From: Lachnospiraceae bacterium UBA3633
GTDB taxonomy: Bacteria > Bacillota > Clostridia > Lachnospirales > Lachnospiraceae
Direction: 5' to 3'
DNA length: 45,044 bases
NCBI GenBank assembly: GCA_002374095.1
Contig: DFKY01000007.1
Coordinates: forward strand, 1 to 45,044
Shown here: positions 1 through 10,049 of the stretch, piece by piece
Layout of the letters: each line of letters opens with the position of its first letter
Position numbering within the stretch: position 1 is the stretch's first letter
Translations under genes and position numbers: made by a program
The notes under the pieces: generated by a model
What the model saw: only the letters and a program-made list of their open reading frames with translations
The model's database searches: none
What the model was told of the DNA's origin: nothing

Positions 1-3000
1 TCTTCTCTATCTCTGATGGCGTCGTTGCATTCACTCCATTCGCATCAAAGCGGATAGTGTAAGTTACAGGTGGTCTCTCGTAGCATGCTCCATATACTAC
101 ATTTTTAGTAGGATTTGCTTGCCATGCGTTAAATATAGTCTTAAGTGCAGCATCTGAAGCAATAGTTTTCGTCGCATACTCATCATAAGATGTTTCTGCT
201 ATGTCACTCGCTACATCTCCACCATCTTGCACCAAGTACCATCCATCATAACCAGATTTTGCAGCACCTAATATTCTTTCAAAATTATTTGGATAATCAT
301 AAGAGAATATAAGCCCATTTTCTTTAGCATCTGAATCACTCGCTATATAACACATATTGAAAGTATATACTGGAACTTCTTCCCATTTAGCATAAAGTGT
401 AAGAGTGTGAGTCGTCGCATCAAAATCATTTGTATGTGCTGTAAGCTCCTGATTAAAACTATAACTATGTCCACTGCCATCAGACGCTGTATTCCACCCT
501 ACAAGCTTTTTAAGCTTACCTTCCATAAAATTCATCATCATCCATTTTTCATTTCCAGGTATAACTATAGATGTATTGAATGCTCCACTTGTCTCTGTTC
601 TTATTATATCTGCAAGATTAGTACTCCAATCAAAACTATCGCTTATATATGTTTCAACTGATCCCCACATGCCTCCATCCGTATGATTTTGATCAAAAGT
701 TATAGTGTAAGTAACTGATGTAGGAGTAGGTGTTGACCCGCCATCTGTAAAATATCCTGGTGTAGCTGCCGTATCTATACGAGCATACTCGCCATCTATA
801 TGACTATCACTATATACTGTATTATTGCCACCTTTTAAATTCCCACAGTCAAAAAACATATCTTGGGTATCGGCACCATTATTTACCACAAAATTATTAC
901 TTGCTTTTATTGTTGTAAGAGAAGTACAACCTGAAAACATTTCACTCATATTGGTTATACTGCTCGTATCAAAACTTGTCAAATTGAGTGATGTAAGATT
1001 ACTACAATGGTGAAACATTTGGTTCATGTTGGTTACATTACTCGTATCAAAACTTGTCAAATCAAGTGATGTAAGATTACTACAAAGGTCAAGCATTGTC
1101 TTCATGTTGGTTACATTGCTCGTATCAAAGCTTGTCAAATCAAGCTCTGTGAGAGCAGTACATTCATGAAACATATCTTGCATGTTAACCACATTTATAG
1201 TATCAAAACTTGATAAGTCAAGTTCTTTAAGATCATCGCACACAGAGAACAATTGCTCCATATTTTCTACATTTCTTGTAGACAATCTATTTAAACCTAT
1301 TATATTGGTTACTCTAAAATAAGCATGACCAAATAATGATTCACTATCATCTGCCATCTTAACCCGAACTACTCTATCTTCGCTATCATCAAGTTTTGGG
1401 GCATAAACTACTATCTTATCATAAAGAGTATTATTTGCATCCACAAATTGTCCATAATATACTTCCAATTTTTTACCATATTTATTTAATGAACTACCCG
1501 TAATCTCACCAATTTTTTCATAGCTTGAATTTTTACTTGGATCACTATCCAGCCCATAAACTCTAAATTCTATCTTTTCTATCTCCATAGATTCTGGTCT
1601 AAAAGAATTACTATACCAATGAGAAACGAATACATAGTCTGAAGTTGCAAAAAAGTATCCTGGTGCAGTTGCTGTATCTATACGAGCGTATCCACCATCT
1701 TTATGACTATCACTATATTGTGTCCCATTACTTCCTTGAAGTTTATTACATCCTGCAAACATATTATCGGTAGTAACATTATTACCCACTACAAAACTAT
1801 TATTTACCTCAATCATTGTAAGAGAGCCGCATGACTCAAACATCTTGCTCATGTCTGTTACATTCCGTGTATCAAAACTTGACAAATCAAGTTTTCTAAG
1901 ACTACTACAGCCATAAAACATTCCTTGCATATTGGTTACATCTGTTGTAGATAGTCTGTCAAAACCTACTATTTTTGTTATGCTGCCAAAGTTATTGCCA
2001 AATAAGTACCCACTATTATCTGCCATCTTTATAAAGACTCTTCTATCATCACTATCGCTGAGCTTTGGTGCATAAATTGTTAATACATCATCAAATTCAT
2101 TGTGATTACCAAATTTAGCTTCATAGCTATGATACACTTCTAGTTTTTTACCATATGCATTTAACGAACTACCATCTATCTCTCCAATCTTATCATATTG
2201 TCCTGCCATTGTGCTCAAATCATAATCTAGCCCATAAGTCATGAACTCTATTCTCTCAATATCTGACAAGCTTAGTGTATAAGTACTTGGGACAGATGAC
2301 ATATTACTATACCATCCAGGACTTAATACATAATCATAGCTTGTAGGGCTTGGAGTTGGAGCTTCTTGGCTACCTGTAAAATATCCAGGTTTACTGCTAT
2401 AAGGCCCTTCATCTATACAAGCATAGTCGCCATTGACATTGCCTTCGCTAAACTCTGTGTCCTTACCACCTTTAAGCTTATAACACTCACCAAACATATT
2501 GTCATGATCACTTCCTGGTAAAAAGTTGCTACTTGCTATAATCTTTTCAAGGTTATGACACTCAGCAAACATCCATCTTGTGTTTGTCATAACTTGCTCT
2601 GTCATACCACGAGAATCTATAAAAGGAACAGTACTAGAATTAGCAAAATGCCTCGTATCAAAACTTGATATGTCTACACTTTTTAATTTTGACATACTAT
2701 AGAAAAGTCCTTCCATATCTCCTACTTTTCTTGTATCAAAACTTGACACATCAATAGATGATATCTCTGGTGCTGAAATCATGTGTGTCATCTTTACAAC
2801 ATTACTTGTATCAAAACCAGATAAATCAAGTTCTTCTATCTTAGAATAAGCAAACATAAAACTCATATTAGTCGCTCTACTTGTATCAAATGATGACAAG
2901 TTTATACATTTTGCACCATTAACCTGAAACATATTTTCGAAAGTGGTTACATTCTCTGTATTAAAGCCAGATAAATTGAGCATTGGGATATTGGTATTAT

Positions 3001-6000
3001 TAAAAGTACCTAAAAACATTCCTGACATATCTGACACACTTGCCGTGATAAATGATGATACATTTAAAGACTCAAGATTAGGTAAGTATGCAAACATTTC
3101 ATGCATATTAGTAACTTCTCCAGTATATAAGCGGTCAAGTCCCTTTATAGTCTTAAGATTTGTAAATCCTTTAAAAAGCTCTGAGCTATTTTCTGCAAGT
3201 TTTATTCGAACCGGTCTATCTTCAGAATCATGAAGTTTTGGTGCATAGATAACCACCGTATAATACTCATCTTCGGTTTGAACATATTGATTTCTACTTA
3301 CTTGCAGTTTTTTCCCATAAGTATTTAATGAACTATTTGGCACTTCATATTTATCTGCATAGGATGCTATTGGATTATCTATACCATAAGTTCTTATCTC
3401 TATATGAAGTATATCACTCGCAGCTAAGGCTCCTTGTGAATCACCTAAAGCTGTAGCAGCTTCATTTGAAAACCAACCAGGGCTTAATACATAGTCGTAA
3501 TCATCAGCATAATCAACAGAAAAATATCCTGGTGTTGCATTCGTATCTATACGAGCATATGTCTTATCAGAAGCGTGCTCTGAAGTCCACGCTGTACCTG
3601 CTCCACCAACAAGGTTTGTGCAATTTCCAAAAACATTAGTATAATAAAGTGCAGGGCTTACACTTGTTCCTGCTTTTATTTTTGTAGTTACAAACTTATC
3701 TGATGCAAGTATCCTTGTAAGATTTGTACAATTCAAAAACATCTGATTCATATTCTCTAAGTTGCTTGTATCAAAACTTCTTAAATCAAGTATAGTGAGC
3801 GCTATACATCTTTCAAACATCTTAGCCATATTTATGACTTTTTTTGTGTCAAAATTTGATAAATTTATTGATTTTAGTTTCGAGATCGAGTTGTTAGTTG
3901 AATAGCAAAACATCTCAGCCATGTCTGTCACGTTACTTGTATTAAAATGTGATAAATCAAGTGCCGTAAGTTGCTGGCAGTCAGCGAACATGCTTTTCAT
4001 GCTTGTTACCTTTGATGTATCGAATGAATTAATGTTTAAATCTTCCAGATAAGAGCAATTAGAGAACATATATTCCATATCTGTTACACTACTTGTATCA
4101 AAAGAAGACAAGTCAAGTTTCTTCACAACATTACATACCCAAAACATATGAGCCATGTTTTCAACTTTTTTAGTATTAAAAGCAGATAGATCTAAATTGT
4201 CTAGCCTTTGACACATATAAAACATGCCCTTCATATTTTTTACATTTGAAGTATCTAAGTAGTTCAAATTATTAATACTAAGTAAATTAGTAAACCCTGT
4301 ATATCGTTCATCACTAAAGAGATATGAAGCATCTTCTGCCATCATTATTGGTATAGGATACTCTGCATATATGTATATATCATTTCCTTTTCTATAGCCT
4401 TTAAGACCATTTGATGTAGAAGGAAGGTTCCATGTCACATCCACATCAGTAGGCACAGTGTCTTCGTATCGTAAGAATGTGATGTTTTGAACTGATGACT
4501 TACCTATACCTACTACGTTTGCATCAAACCAATCTTTTCCAAACACATAATAATCAGGCACATCTTCTGAAAGTACCACTGGATTAGTGAGACCTTTAAT
4601 TCTCCACGAAAGACCACCAAAACTGCGCCAATCTGCTATCTGAAAAAAGCTTCCATCAGATGAATCATAGGTTGCATCAAAACTTTGACCTGCTGCAACT
4701 TCATTTACATCTCTCACTATTCCGGTCTCTCCATCAACCATCTGTTGATGTGTATTATTTTGGTCTGTATATATATAAAATTTCTTTTTGTATACCCCGC
4801 TACTTGTCTCTTCCAATGTCGAAGTGTCTTTAGCAATTATTGATACTCCATAATATGTTCCTTTCTTTAAGTATACCTTTTTATCAAGTTTTATAGTATA
4901 TACTCCTGCGAAAGTTTTTGTGACATTTTCTTGTTTTAATTTTAATGTTCCGTCATATGGAGATGACATCTTAGTGTCTTTTGTATAGACGATTATATCA
5001 AACTTTGTATCAGCAGAACAAAGTCCTATATTTATAGCATCAAGTGTCTGATCTTTATCATCACTTACCTTAAAGACATTTCCATAACTCTTAAAGTAAT
5101 TGCTATACTGACTCCCATTTTCAGATGGTAAAGCACCACCATTGTAACCCATGACACCTGTGGTATCATAGTGATAATTATATTTATATGTATCTCTCTC
5201 TATAACGTCTATAGCATACATATTACTTCCTATACTTGGCTCTTCGTATGACATCCAGAAATATCCACCGTTTGACCAACTATAATTGCCCCAGCTATTT
5301 CTACAGAGCCAACCACCATCAATTGATGGGTGTTGTCCATGTGCATCACTAAATGATGCTCTAGGTATGTTTTCATCCCAGCCAACTACAATCACAGCAT
5401 GATTTGCAGAATTAGATGGTGCATTTGGAAATTGATAGTGCTCTCCGTTATATACATTGTCAAAAGCCGCTGCAGATTGTCCATTGCCATCACCATAAAA
5501 GCTTATCTCGACAGAACCATACTGCATTATTGCTTTTTTCACCTCTTCACGATTGGTCTTATTGATAAAAAGAACATCATTTATAACGTATGAGCCTGTA
5601 TTAAATGCATACTTTCCATCAAGAGGTGTAGTCTTGGCATCATCAAATCTTTCATATTTATCTTCAAGTGTATAATTTTCATATTCCCTTACAAAGCCCA
5701 TGTAGCTTGATGCTGTCATAGCTACATTGGCAACGTTGCCACCAACATCACTATACTTTTTCGTTGGAAATTCCAATCTTCTATAGTCATTTCCTTCAAG
5801 TCCTGGTTTATCAAGTGTATTTTTATTGTTAGTTACATTTTCTAGATTATACATAAAATACGCGAGGGCAAGTTCAGATAGATTTGCATCTTCATCAGTA
5901 CTTGCAAGTCCTTTTAATCTTATGTTGGTTTCAATAGCTCCAATAGTTGCATATGCCCAGCAAGTATTGTACTTTTGTCTTCTTATATCTGGAAGTATAG

Positions 6001-6721
6001 AAAGTCCAGTGGTAGCATTTGTCTTTCCTCTTGGATCAAAAGATGAAGGTACAGAAGTATCACCAAAAAGACCACCTCTCACTTTCTTTTTAACTATAGG
6101 TGCAGTAAAATCTTCTTGGATAAAACCATTACTATATATTTCATCACTCGCATCACTCTTTGTAGCTTTGTCGAGTGCCACAACTTCTATATCGCTTTTG
6201 GTTGATATATCTTTTTCGTTATCTTCTTTTTTGTGTTCGTCGTCATTTATTTCTGATGAACTTGCAGGCTTTTCTACAATACTATCTTCTTCATTTTTAT
6301 TTTCAGAATCACTCTCAACATCTGACTCTGTGGCTGCCTTTTCGCTTATCTCTTTTTCTTGAACATGGTCAGCGCTGGTTGAAGTCGGTTTTTTATTATC
6401 TTCTTCTGGTTCTTCAGTATCAGGGCTCGCATCGCTCACCTCTACGGCATCACTCACAGATTCACCATCTTCAGTTTCTATATCAGATGAGCTTGCAGAT
6501 TTTTTAACTACAACATCATGAAGCCGTGCATCACCTTCCACATTTTCATCAGTTATTTTGTTTTCATCATTCACAGCATCTTCTGCATACAAAGATGTTG
6601 CTTCTACGGATGTAGATACTTTTCTTTTCGTCAAGTCACTTGCCGCAAATGATGTCATGGTTGATCCCATAATCATACTTACGATTAAGATAGTTGAGAT
6701 TAATCTTTTGAAGTTCTTCAT
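1..6721 (-). CDS. Giant secreted protein: papain-like C1 peptidase + BspA/DUF285 leucine-rich repeats + InlB-like repeats (3' end outside window)
   Basis: One open frame runs from an ATG at 6721 (AGGAG just upstream) through the window edge, at least 2240 codons, so the C-terminus is missing. Residues 1-27 form a signal peptide ending SFAA. An acidic Ser/Glu/Asp-rich linker follows to about residue 200. A C1 (papain) peptidase domain shows Gln248, Cys254 (KYNTCWAYA), His441 (NHAVIVVGWD) and Asn475 (RNSWG), the complete catalytic set. A lectin-like beta region typical of bacterial C1 surface proteases follows, to about residue 700. Then come many BspA-type DUF285 repeats (LDLSSFDTSNVTNMxxMF), arranged in blocks separated by PGYF-ending segments and a beta module containing YAPKL.DS.DR. 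Near the window edge are InlB/Listeria-Bacteroides-type repeats (YTITFDQN, YTIRFDANG). Likely exported and cell-surface exposed; substrate and anchoring are unknown. It has its own promoter and no operon partner is visible. Confidence 0.93.
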   Translation of the reverse strand, partial: MKNFKRLISTILIVSMIMGSTMTSFAASDLTKRKVSTSVEATSLYAEDAVNDENKITDENVEGDARLHDVVVKKSASSSDIETEDGESVSDAVEVSDASPDTEEPEEDNKKPTSTSADHVQEKEISEKAATESDVESDSENKNEEDSIVEKPASSSEINDDEHKKEDNEKDISTKSDIEVVALDKATKSDASDEIYSNGFIQEDFTAPIVKKKVRGGLFGDTSVPSSFDPRGKTNATTGLSILPDIRRQKYNTCWAYATIGAIETNIRLKGLASTDEDANLSELALAYFMYNLENVTNNKNTLDKPGLEGNDYRRLEFPTKKYSDVGGNVANVAMTASSYMGFVREYENYTLEDKYERFDDAKTTPLDGKYAFNTGSYVINDVLFINKTNREEVKKAIMQYGSVEISFYGDGNGQSAAAFDNVYNGEHYQFPNAPSNSANHAVIVVGWDENIPRASFSDAHGQHPSIDGGWLCRNSWGNYSWSNGGYFWMSYEEPSIGSNMYAIDVIERDTYKYNYHYDTTGVMGYNGGALPSENGSQYSNYFKSYGNVFKVSDDKDQTLDAINIGLCSADTKFDIIVYTKDTKMSSPYDGTLKLKQENVTKTFAGVYTIKLDKKVYLKKGTYYGVSIIAKDTSTLEETSSGVYKKKFYIYTDQNNTHQQMVDGETGIVRDVNEVAAGQSFDATYDSSDGSFFQIADWRSFGGLSWRIKGLTNPVVLSEDVPDYYVFGKDWFDANVVGIGKSSVQNITFLRYEDTVPTDVDVTWNLPSTSNGLKGYRKGNDIYIYAEYPIPIMMAEDASYLFSDERYTGFTNLLSINNLNYLDTSNVKNMKGMFYMCQRLDNLDLSAFNTKKVENMAHMFWVCNVVKKLDLSSFDTSSVTDMEYMFSNCSYLEDLNINSFDTSKVTSMKSMFADCQQLTALDLSHFNTSNVTDMAEMFCYSTNNSISKLKSINLSNFDTKKVINMAKMFERCIALTILDLRSFDTSNLENMNQMFLNCTNLTRILASDKFVTTKIKAGTSVSPALYYTNVFGNCTNLVGGAGTAWTSEHASDKTYARIDTNATPGYFSVDYADDYDYVLSPGWFSNEAATALGDSQGALAASDILHIEIRTYGIDNPIASYADKYEVPNSSLNTYGKKLQVSRNQYVQTEDEYYTVVIYAPKLHDSEDRPVRIKLAENSSELFKGFTNLKTIKGLDRLYTGEVTNMHEMFAYLPNLESLNVSSFITASVSDMSGMFLGTFNNTNIPMLNLSGFNTENVTTFENMFQVNGAKCINLSSFDTSRATNMSFMFAYSKIEELDLSGFDTSNVVKMTHMISAPEISSIDVSSFDTRKVGDMEGLFYSMSKLKSVDISSFDTRHFANSSTVPFIDSRGMTEQVMTNTRWMFAECHNLEKIIASSNFLPGSDHDNMFGECYKLKGGKDTEFSEGNVNGDYACIDEGPYSSKPGYFTGSQEAPTPSPTSYDYVLSPGWYSNMSSVPSTYTLSLSDIERIEFMTYGLDYDLSTMAGQYDKIGEIDGSSLNAYGKKLEVYHSYEAKFGNHNEFDDVLTIYAPKLSDSDDRRVFIKMADNSGYLFGNNFGSITKIVGFDRLSTTDVTNMQGMFYGCSSLRKLDLSSFDTRNVTDMSKMFESCGSLTMIEVNNSFVVGNNVTTDNMFAGCNKLQGSNGTQYSDSHKDGGYARIDTATAPGYFFATSDYVFVSHWYSNSFRPESMEIEKIEFRVYGLDSDPSKNSSYEKIGEITGSSLNKYGKKLEVYYGQFVDANNTLYDKIVVYAPKLDDSEDRVVRVKMADDSESLFGHAYFRVTNIIGLNRLSTRNVENMEQLFSVCDDLKELDLSSFDTINVVNMQDMFHECTALTELDLTSFDTSNVTNMKTMLDLCSNLTSLDLTSFDTSNVTNMNQMFHHCSNLTSLNLTSFDTSSITNMSEMFSGCTSLTTIKASNNFVVNNGADTQDMFFDCGNLKGGNNTVYSDSHIDGEYARIDTAATPGYFTDGGSTPTPTSVTYTITFDQNHTDGGMWGSVETYISDSFDWSTNLADIIRTETSGAFNTSIVIPGNEKWMMMNFMEGKLKKLVGWNTASDGSGHSYSFNQELTAHTNDFDATTHTLTLYAKWEEVPVYTFNMCYIASDSDAKENGLIFSYDYPNNFERILGAAKSGYDGWYLVQDGGDVASDIAETSYDEYATKTIASDAALKTIFNAWQANPTKNVVYGACYERPPVTYTIRFDANGVNATTPSEIEK
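6422..6445. repeat. Possible further copy of the 24-nt element in the surface protein gene
   Basis: Starts AGGGCTCGCA and ends GCTCACCTCTAC; 19 of 24 positions match the glgB copy. It encodes VEVSDASP (residues 93-100) in the same codon phase. The surrounding linker is Ser/Asp/Val-biased, so convergence is possible. Confidence 0.4.
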
Positions 6722-6813
6722 ATTTTTCTCCTACACAAAAAAGAATATATCACCAAATTTTGATATACGAAAAAATTATCTCATGGCTTTCCCATGAAAT
6801 ACTTATATATTAA

Positions 6814-6842
6814 ATTATATACACAATTCGCGTATTTATCAA
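6814..6842 (-). promoter_or_regulatory. Sigma-A-type promoter of the giant surface protein gene
   Basis: Minus-strand TTGATA at 6842-6837, a 17-nt spacer and TATAAT at 6819-6814. This predicts a leader of roughly 85-90 nt before the ATG at 6721. A small hairpin (TCATGG/CCATGA, 6781-6797) lies in that leader. Placement is by consensus matching only. Confidence 0.65.
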
Positions 6843-6910
6843 GATTTTTAATTACTTTCAGTAAATCTTAATAAATAAGTAGGGGTTTATTTTCTTACTT
6901 ATTTTTACAC

Positions 6911-6937
6911 AAAAAATGCAGGCTCAAGGCCTGCATT
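6911..6937 (-). terminator. Rho-independent terminator of nrdD
   Basis: A perfect 9-bp stem (6915-6923 with 6929-6937, arm AATGCAGGC) has a 5-nt loop and is followed on the minus strand by a run of T (A at 6911-6916). It sits about 35 nt after the nrdD stop and separates nrdD from the surface protein gene. Confidence 0.85.
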
Positions 6938-6971
6938 CGGGTGTTAGGGCAACTCTATCTATACGACTTTA

Positions 6972-9800
6972 TTATACGCTTATTGTGGTTTCTTCAACAA
7001 ACCTTATGACATTTGAAAGGTTGACATACTTTACAGAGTCATTGACTATAAGGGTTGGAGCTTGCATAACCTGAAACTTCTCACACTCATCTGGGTTTTC
7101 ATTGGCATCTATCACATTATACTGGATCCCTGCCATGTCAAGAAGCTCTTCTGCTTTTTTACAATTTGGGCAAGTCTTTGTGACAAAAAGTTTCACAGAA
7201 TCTATAGTTTTCTTTTTATGATTGTCGCTACCAAAATCTGTAGCCACTATCTCTTTTTCAGGCTCTGCCAACTCTTGTGTCTCTATCACAGGTGCTTTAA
7301 CTTCCTCTTTATAGAAATTGTCCATATTGAGATTATCGAGAGTTTTTGCACTTGTCTTAAATGCATCATTAAAGTCATCTTGCACTGGCACAATTGGTAC
7401 TGCTGCTATAGGTGTCCCAGCTTCTACTATTTTAGCTTCAAGTACTGGTGCTTCATTAGCTGGCGCAGTAGGTATAGCTGGCGCTATAGGTATAACTGGC
7501 TCTTCTGCCTTTGGTGCTTCTGCTACTGGTACAATTGGTGCAGTTGGTGCTGCAGGTGTCTCTGCAACTGGTACAGCTGGTGCAGCTGGTGCTACAGGTG
7601 TCTCTGCAACTGGTGCTGCTGGTGCAATATTTTCTGCTGCATGCTCTTTTTCAAAATTCATCTTTTCTGCTACTGTATCAGGAGTTTCTGCTTTAAAAAG
7701 ATTCTCTCCCATCTGCTCTATACGAGTTGCTGCAAGTTTTGCAGAATATTCTTTTCTATCTTTAAATTCTTGAGCTTTACCATCATTCCAGTTTTGAACT
7801 GGTCTATAATATCCTGTGATACGACTATTTACTTCTGTTGGTTCTCCACAATGTGGGCAAGTATATACTTCACCCGGTATATATCCATGATTTTTACATA
7901 CTGAATATGTAGGTGATAAAGTATAGTAAGGAAGCTTGTAGTTATTGGCTATAGTCCTTACAAGATTAGCTGCTGCCCTCCAGTCAGGAAGTTTCTCTCC
8001 AAGGAATGTATGGAATACTGTTCCTGATGTATAAAGTGTCTGAAGCTCATCTTGTACATCAAGAGCATTGAAGATATCATCTGTAGTTCCTACTGGAAGG
8101 TGTGATGAATTAGTGTAGTAAGGAGTGCCTTCCATATTGGCTGTAATTATATTTGGAAATTTCTCTTTGTCATGTTTTGCAAATCTATATGCTGTAGATT
8201 CAGCTGGAGTTGCTTCAAGGTTATAAAGGTCTCCATACTTTTCTTGATAATCTTTTAATTTTTCTCTCATATGGTTAAGAACTGCTATGCTAAATTTTAC
8301 AGCTTCATCATCACGAAGATCTTTCTTAAGCCATTTTGCATTTAAGCATGCCTCGTTCATACCTACAAGACCTATAGTTGAGAAATGGTTATTGAATGTG
8401 CCAAGATATCTCTTTGTATAAGGATAGAGACCATTTTCCATGAATCTCTCTATAGTATTTCTCTTTATTTTAAGAGATCTTGCTGCTATATCCATAAGTC
8501 TGTCAAGTCTCTGATAGAACTCTTCTTCAGTATTTGCAAGGTAAGCAAGTCTTGGCATATTGATAGTAACTACACCAACTGATCCAGTAGACTCTCCTGA
8601 TCCAAAGAATCCACCTGATTTCTTTCTGAGTTCTCTAAGATCAAGACGAAGACGACAACACATAGAACGGACATCTGATGGCTCCATATCAGAATTCACA
8701 TAGTTTGAAAAATATGGTGTGCCATACTTTGATGCCATCTCAAAAAGCAATTTATTATTTTCTGTCTCTGACCAATCAAAGTTTTTAGTTATGCTATATG
8801 TAGGAATTGGATATTGGAAACCTCTGCCATTGGCATCACCTTCAATCATAACTTCAATGAAAGCTTTATTTACCATATCCATTTCTTTTTTGCAATCTTT
8901 GTATTTAAAGTTTTGCTCTTTGCCACCAACTATTGCAGGAAGCTCTGCAAGGTCATCAGGTATAGTCCAATCAAGAGTAATATTGGTAAATGGACTTTGT
9001 GTTCCCCAACGTGATGGAGTATTGACACCATAGATGAAGCTTTGGATGCATTGCTTTACTTCATCATATGAAAGGTTATCTATTTTTACAAAAGGTGCAA
9101 GATATGTATCAAAAGAAGAAAATGCTTGAGCACCAGCCCATTCATTTTGCATGATGCCAAGGAAGTTGACCATCTGATTACAAAGAGTTGATAGATGCTT
9201 TGCAGGGCTACTTGTGATTTTACCTGGTATGCCACCAAGTCCCTCTTTGATAAGTTGCTTTAGTGACCAACCAGCACAATATCCTGTAAGCATAGAGAGA
9301 TCGTGAATATGGATTTCTGCATTTCTATGAGCATTGGCTATGTCTTCATCATAAACTTCTGACAACCAATAATTTGCTGATATTGCTCCTGAGTTAGAAA
9401 GTATAAGTCCTCCAACTGAATAAGTAACAGTTGAATTTTCTTTAACTCTCCAGTCATTGACATTAAGATAATTATCAACTACTGACTTATAGTTGAGTAA
9501 AGTTTCTTTTGTCTTTCTTATGTCGTCATGTTTCTTTCTATATATGATATAAGCTTTTGCTACATCACCATAATCATATTTGATGAGAACTTCTTCCACT
9601 GCATCTTGAATCTCTTCGACTGTTATGACGCCATTTTTAATTTTTGATCCAAATGCTGCTGCAACTCTTTGTGCAAGGTCATCTATGATGCTTGGATGAG
9701 TTTCTCTCTTACAAGCTGTAAATGCCTTATCAATCGCATCTTTAATCTTCTGGATATTAAAATCCACAATCTCGCCATTTCTCTTTGATACTACAAACAT
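6972..9800 (-). CDS. nrdD: Anaerobic (class III) ribonucleoside-triphosphate reductase with fused C-terminal redoxin domain
   Basis: Reduces ribonucleotides to deoxyribonucleotides without oxygen, using a glycyl radical. An ATP-cone (about residues 1-90: VSKRNGEIVDFNIQKIKDAI) allows allosteric control. The NrdD core follows, with the zinc-type CPHCG motif and the glycyl-radical segment SRITGYYRPVQNW, radical Gly663. At 942 residues it is far longer than usual NrdD (about 700). After about residue 700 comes a Pro/Ala/Val-rich, repetitive linker (PVAETPVAPAAP-type units, roughly 720-830), then a glutaredoxin/NrdH-like domain with CPNC (Cys877, Cys880) and a cis-Pro-type APTLIV segment. I infer that the redoxin supplies electrons to its own reductase. 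No activase gene (nrdG) lies next to it here. The ATG at 9800 is preceded by AAAGGGGTG. Promoter, NrdR-like boxes and terminator indicate a single-gene transcript. Confidence 0.95.
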   Translation of the reverse strand: MFVVSKRNGEIVDFNIQKIKDAIDKAFTACKRETHPSIIDDLAQRVAAAFGSKIKNGVITVEEIQDAVEEVLIKYDYGDVAKAYIIYRKKHDDIRKTKETLLNYKSVVDNYLNVNDWRVKENSTVTYSVGGLILSNSGAISANYWLSEVYDEDIANAHRNAEIHIHDLSMLTGYCAGWSLKQLIKEGLGGIPGKITSSPAKHLSTLCNQMVNFLGIMQNEWAGAQAFSSFDTYLAPFVKIDNLSYDEVKQCIQSFIYGVNTPSRWGTQSPFTNITLDWTIPDDLAELPAIVGGKEQNFKYKDCKKEMDMVNKAFIEVMIEGDANGRGFQYPIPTYSITKNFDWSETENNKLLFEMASKYGTPYFSNYVNSDMEPSDVRSMCCRLRLDLRELRKKSGGFFGSGESTGSVGVVTINMPRLAYLANTEEEFYQRLDRLMDIAARSLKIKRNTIERFMENGLYPYTKRYLGTFNNHFSTIGLVGMNEACLNAKWLKKDLRDDEAVKFSIAVLNHMREKLKDYQEKYGDLYNLEATPAESTAYRFAKHDKEKFPNIITANMEGTPYYTNSSHLPVGTTDDIFNALDVQDELQTLYTSGTVFHTFLGEKLPDWRAAANLVRTIANNYKLPYYTLSPTYSVCKNHGYIPGEVYTCPHCGEPTEVNSRITGYYRPVQNWNDGKAQEFKDRKEYSAKLAATRIEQMGENLFKAETPDTVAEKMNFEKEHAAENIAPAAPVAETPVAPAAPAVPVAETPAAPTAPIVPVAEAPKAEEPVIPIAPAIPTAPANEAPVLEAKIVEAGTPIAAVPIVPVQDDFNDAFKTSAKTLDNLNMDNFYKEEVKAPVIETQELAEPEKEIVATDFGSDNHKKKTIDSVKLFVTKTCPNCKKAEELLDMAGIQYNVIDANENPDECEKFQVMQAPTLIVNDSVKYVNLSNVIRFVEETTISV

Positions 9801-9842
9801 ATTACACCCCTTTATTATATTTTCATGCCCTTTATCTAAACG

Positions 9843-9870
9843 ATTATAACATAAAAATGGCTTTTGTCAA
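9843..9870 (-). promoter_or_regulatory. nrdD promoter
   Basis: Minus-strand TTGACA (9870-9865), a 16-nt spacer and TATAAT (9848-9843): near-perfect sigma-A consensus, giving a leader of about 35 nt with an AAAGGGG ribosome site. Confidence 0.8.
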
Positions 9871-9911
9871 TATATAGTTATTAACAAAAAATGAACTACT
9901 ATATATAGTGG
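9865..9911 (-). promoter_or_regulatory. Two NrdR-box-like sites over and upstream of the nrdD -35
   Basis: The NrdR consensus is ACACWATATWTWGT. On the minus strand, 9911-9898 reads CCACTATATATAGT (13 of 14 matches). A second, weaker copy at 9865-9878 (plus-strand reading TGTCAATATATAGT, 11 of 14) overlaps the -35 hexamer. The copies are about 31-33 bp apart, close to three helical turns, as is typical of paired NrdR boxes. I infer repression of nrdD by NrdR when dNTP/ATP pools are sufficient; nrdR itself is not in the window. Confidence 0.65.
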
Positions 9912-10011
9912 TTTCGAAATGTTGAATATATAAGCCCGCCTTATTAAATAAAGCTTTTTTAGACACAACTTTTTCAAAATCTTAATACTTTTTTTTAGTC
10001 TTAAAGCTTGT

Positions 10012-10040
10012 TTGACTTAAATTTTTGATTGTTGCATAAT
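10012..10040 (+). promoter_or_regulatory. Promoter of the YgjP-like gene, probably giving a leaderless mRNA
   Basis: TTGACT (10012-10017), 17-nt spacer, CATAAT (10035-10040). Transcription should start around 10047, at or within a few bases of the ATG at 10050. No Shine-Dalgarno is present upstream of the gene. Confidence 0.5.
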
Positions 10041-10049
10041 ACCTTTATC

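Noticed and set aside
7062..7904. Long plus-strand open frames antisense to nrdD
   Set aside because: Composition is the complement of the Ala/Pro linker and core of nrdD, low complexity (Cys/Trp/Tyr-rich), with no ribosome site; nrdD on the other strand is unmistakable.
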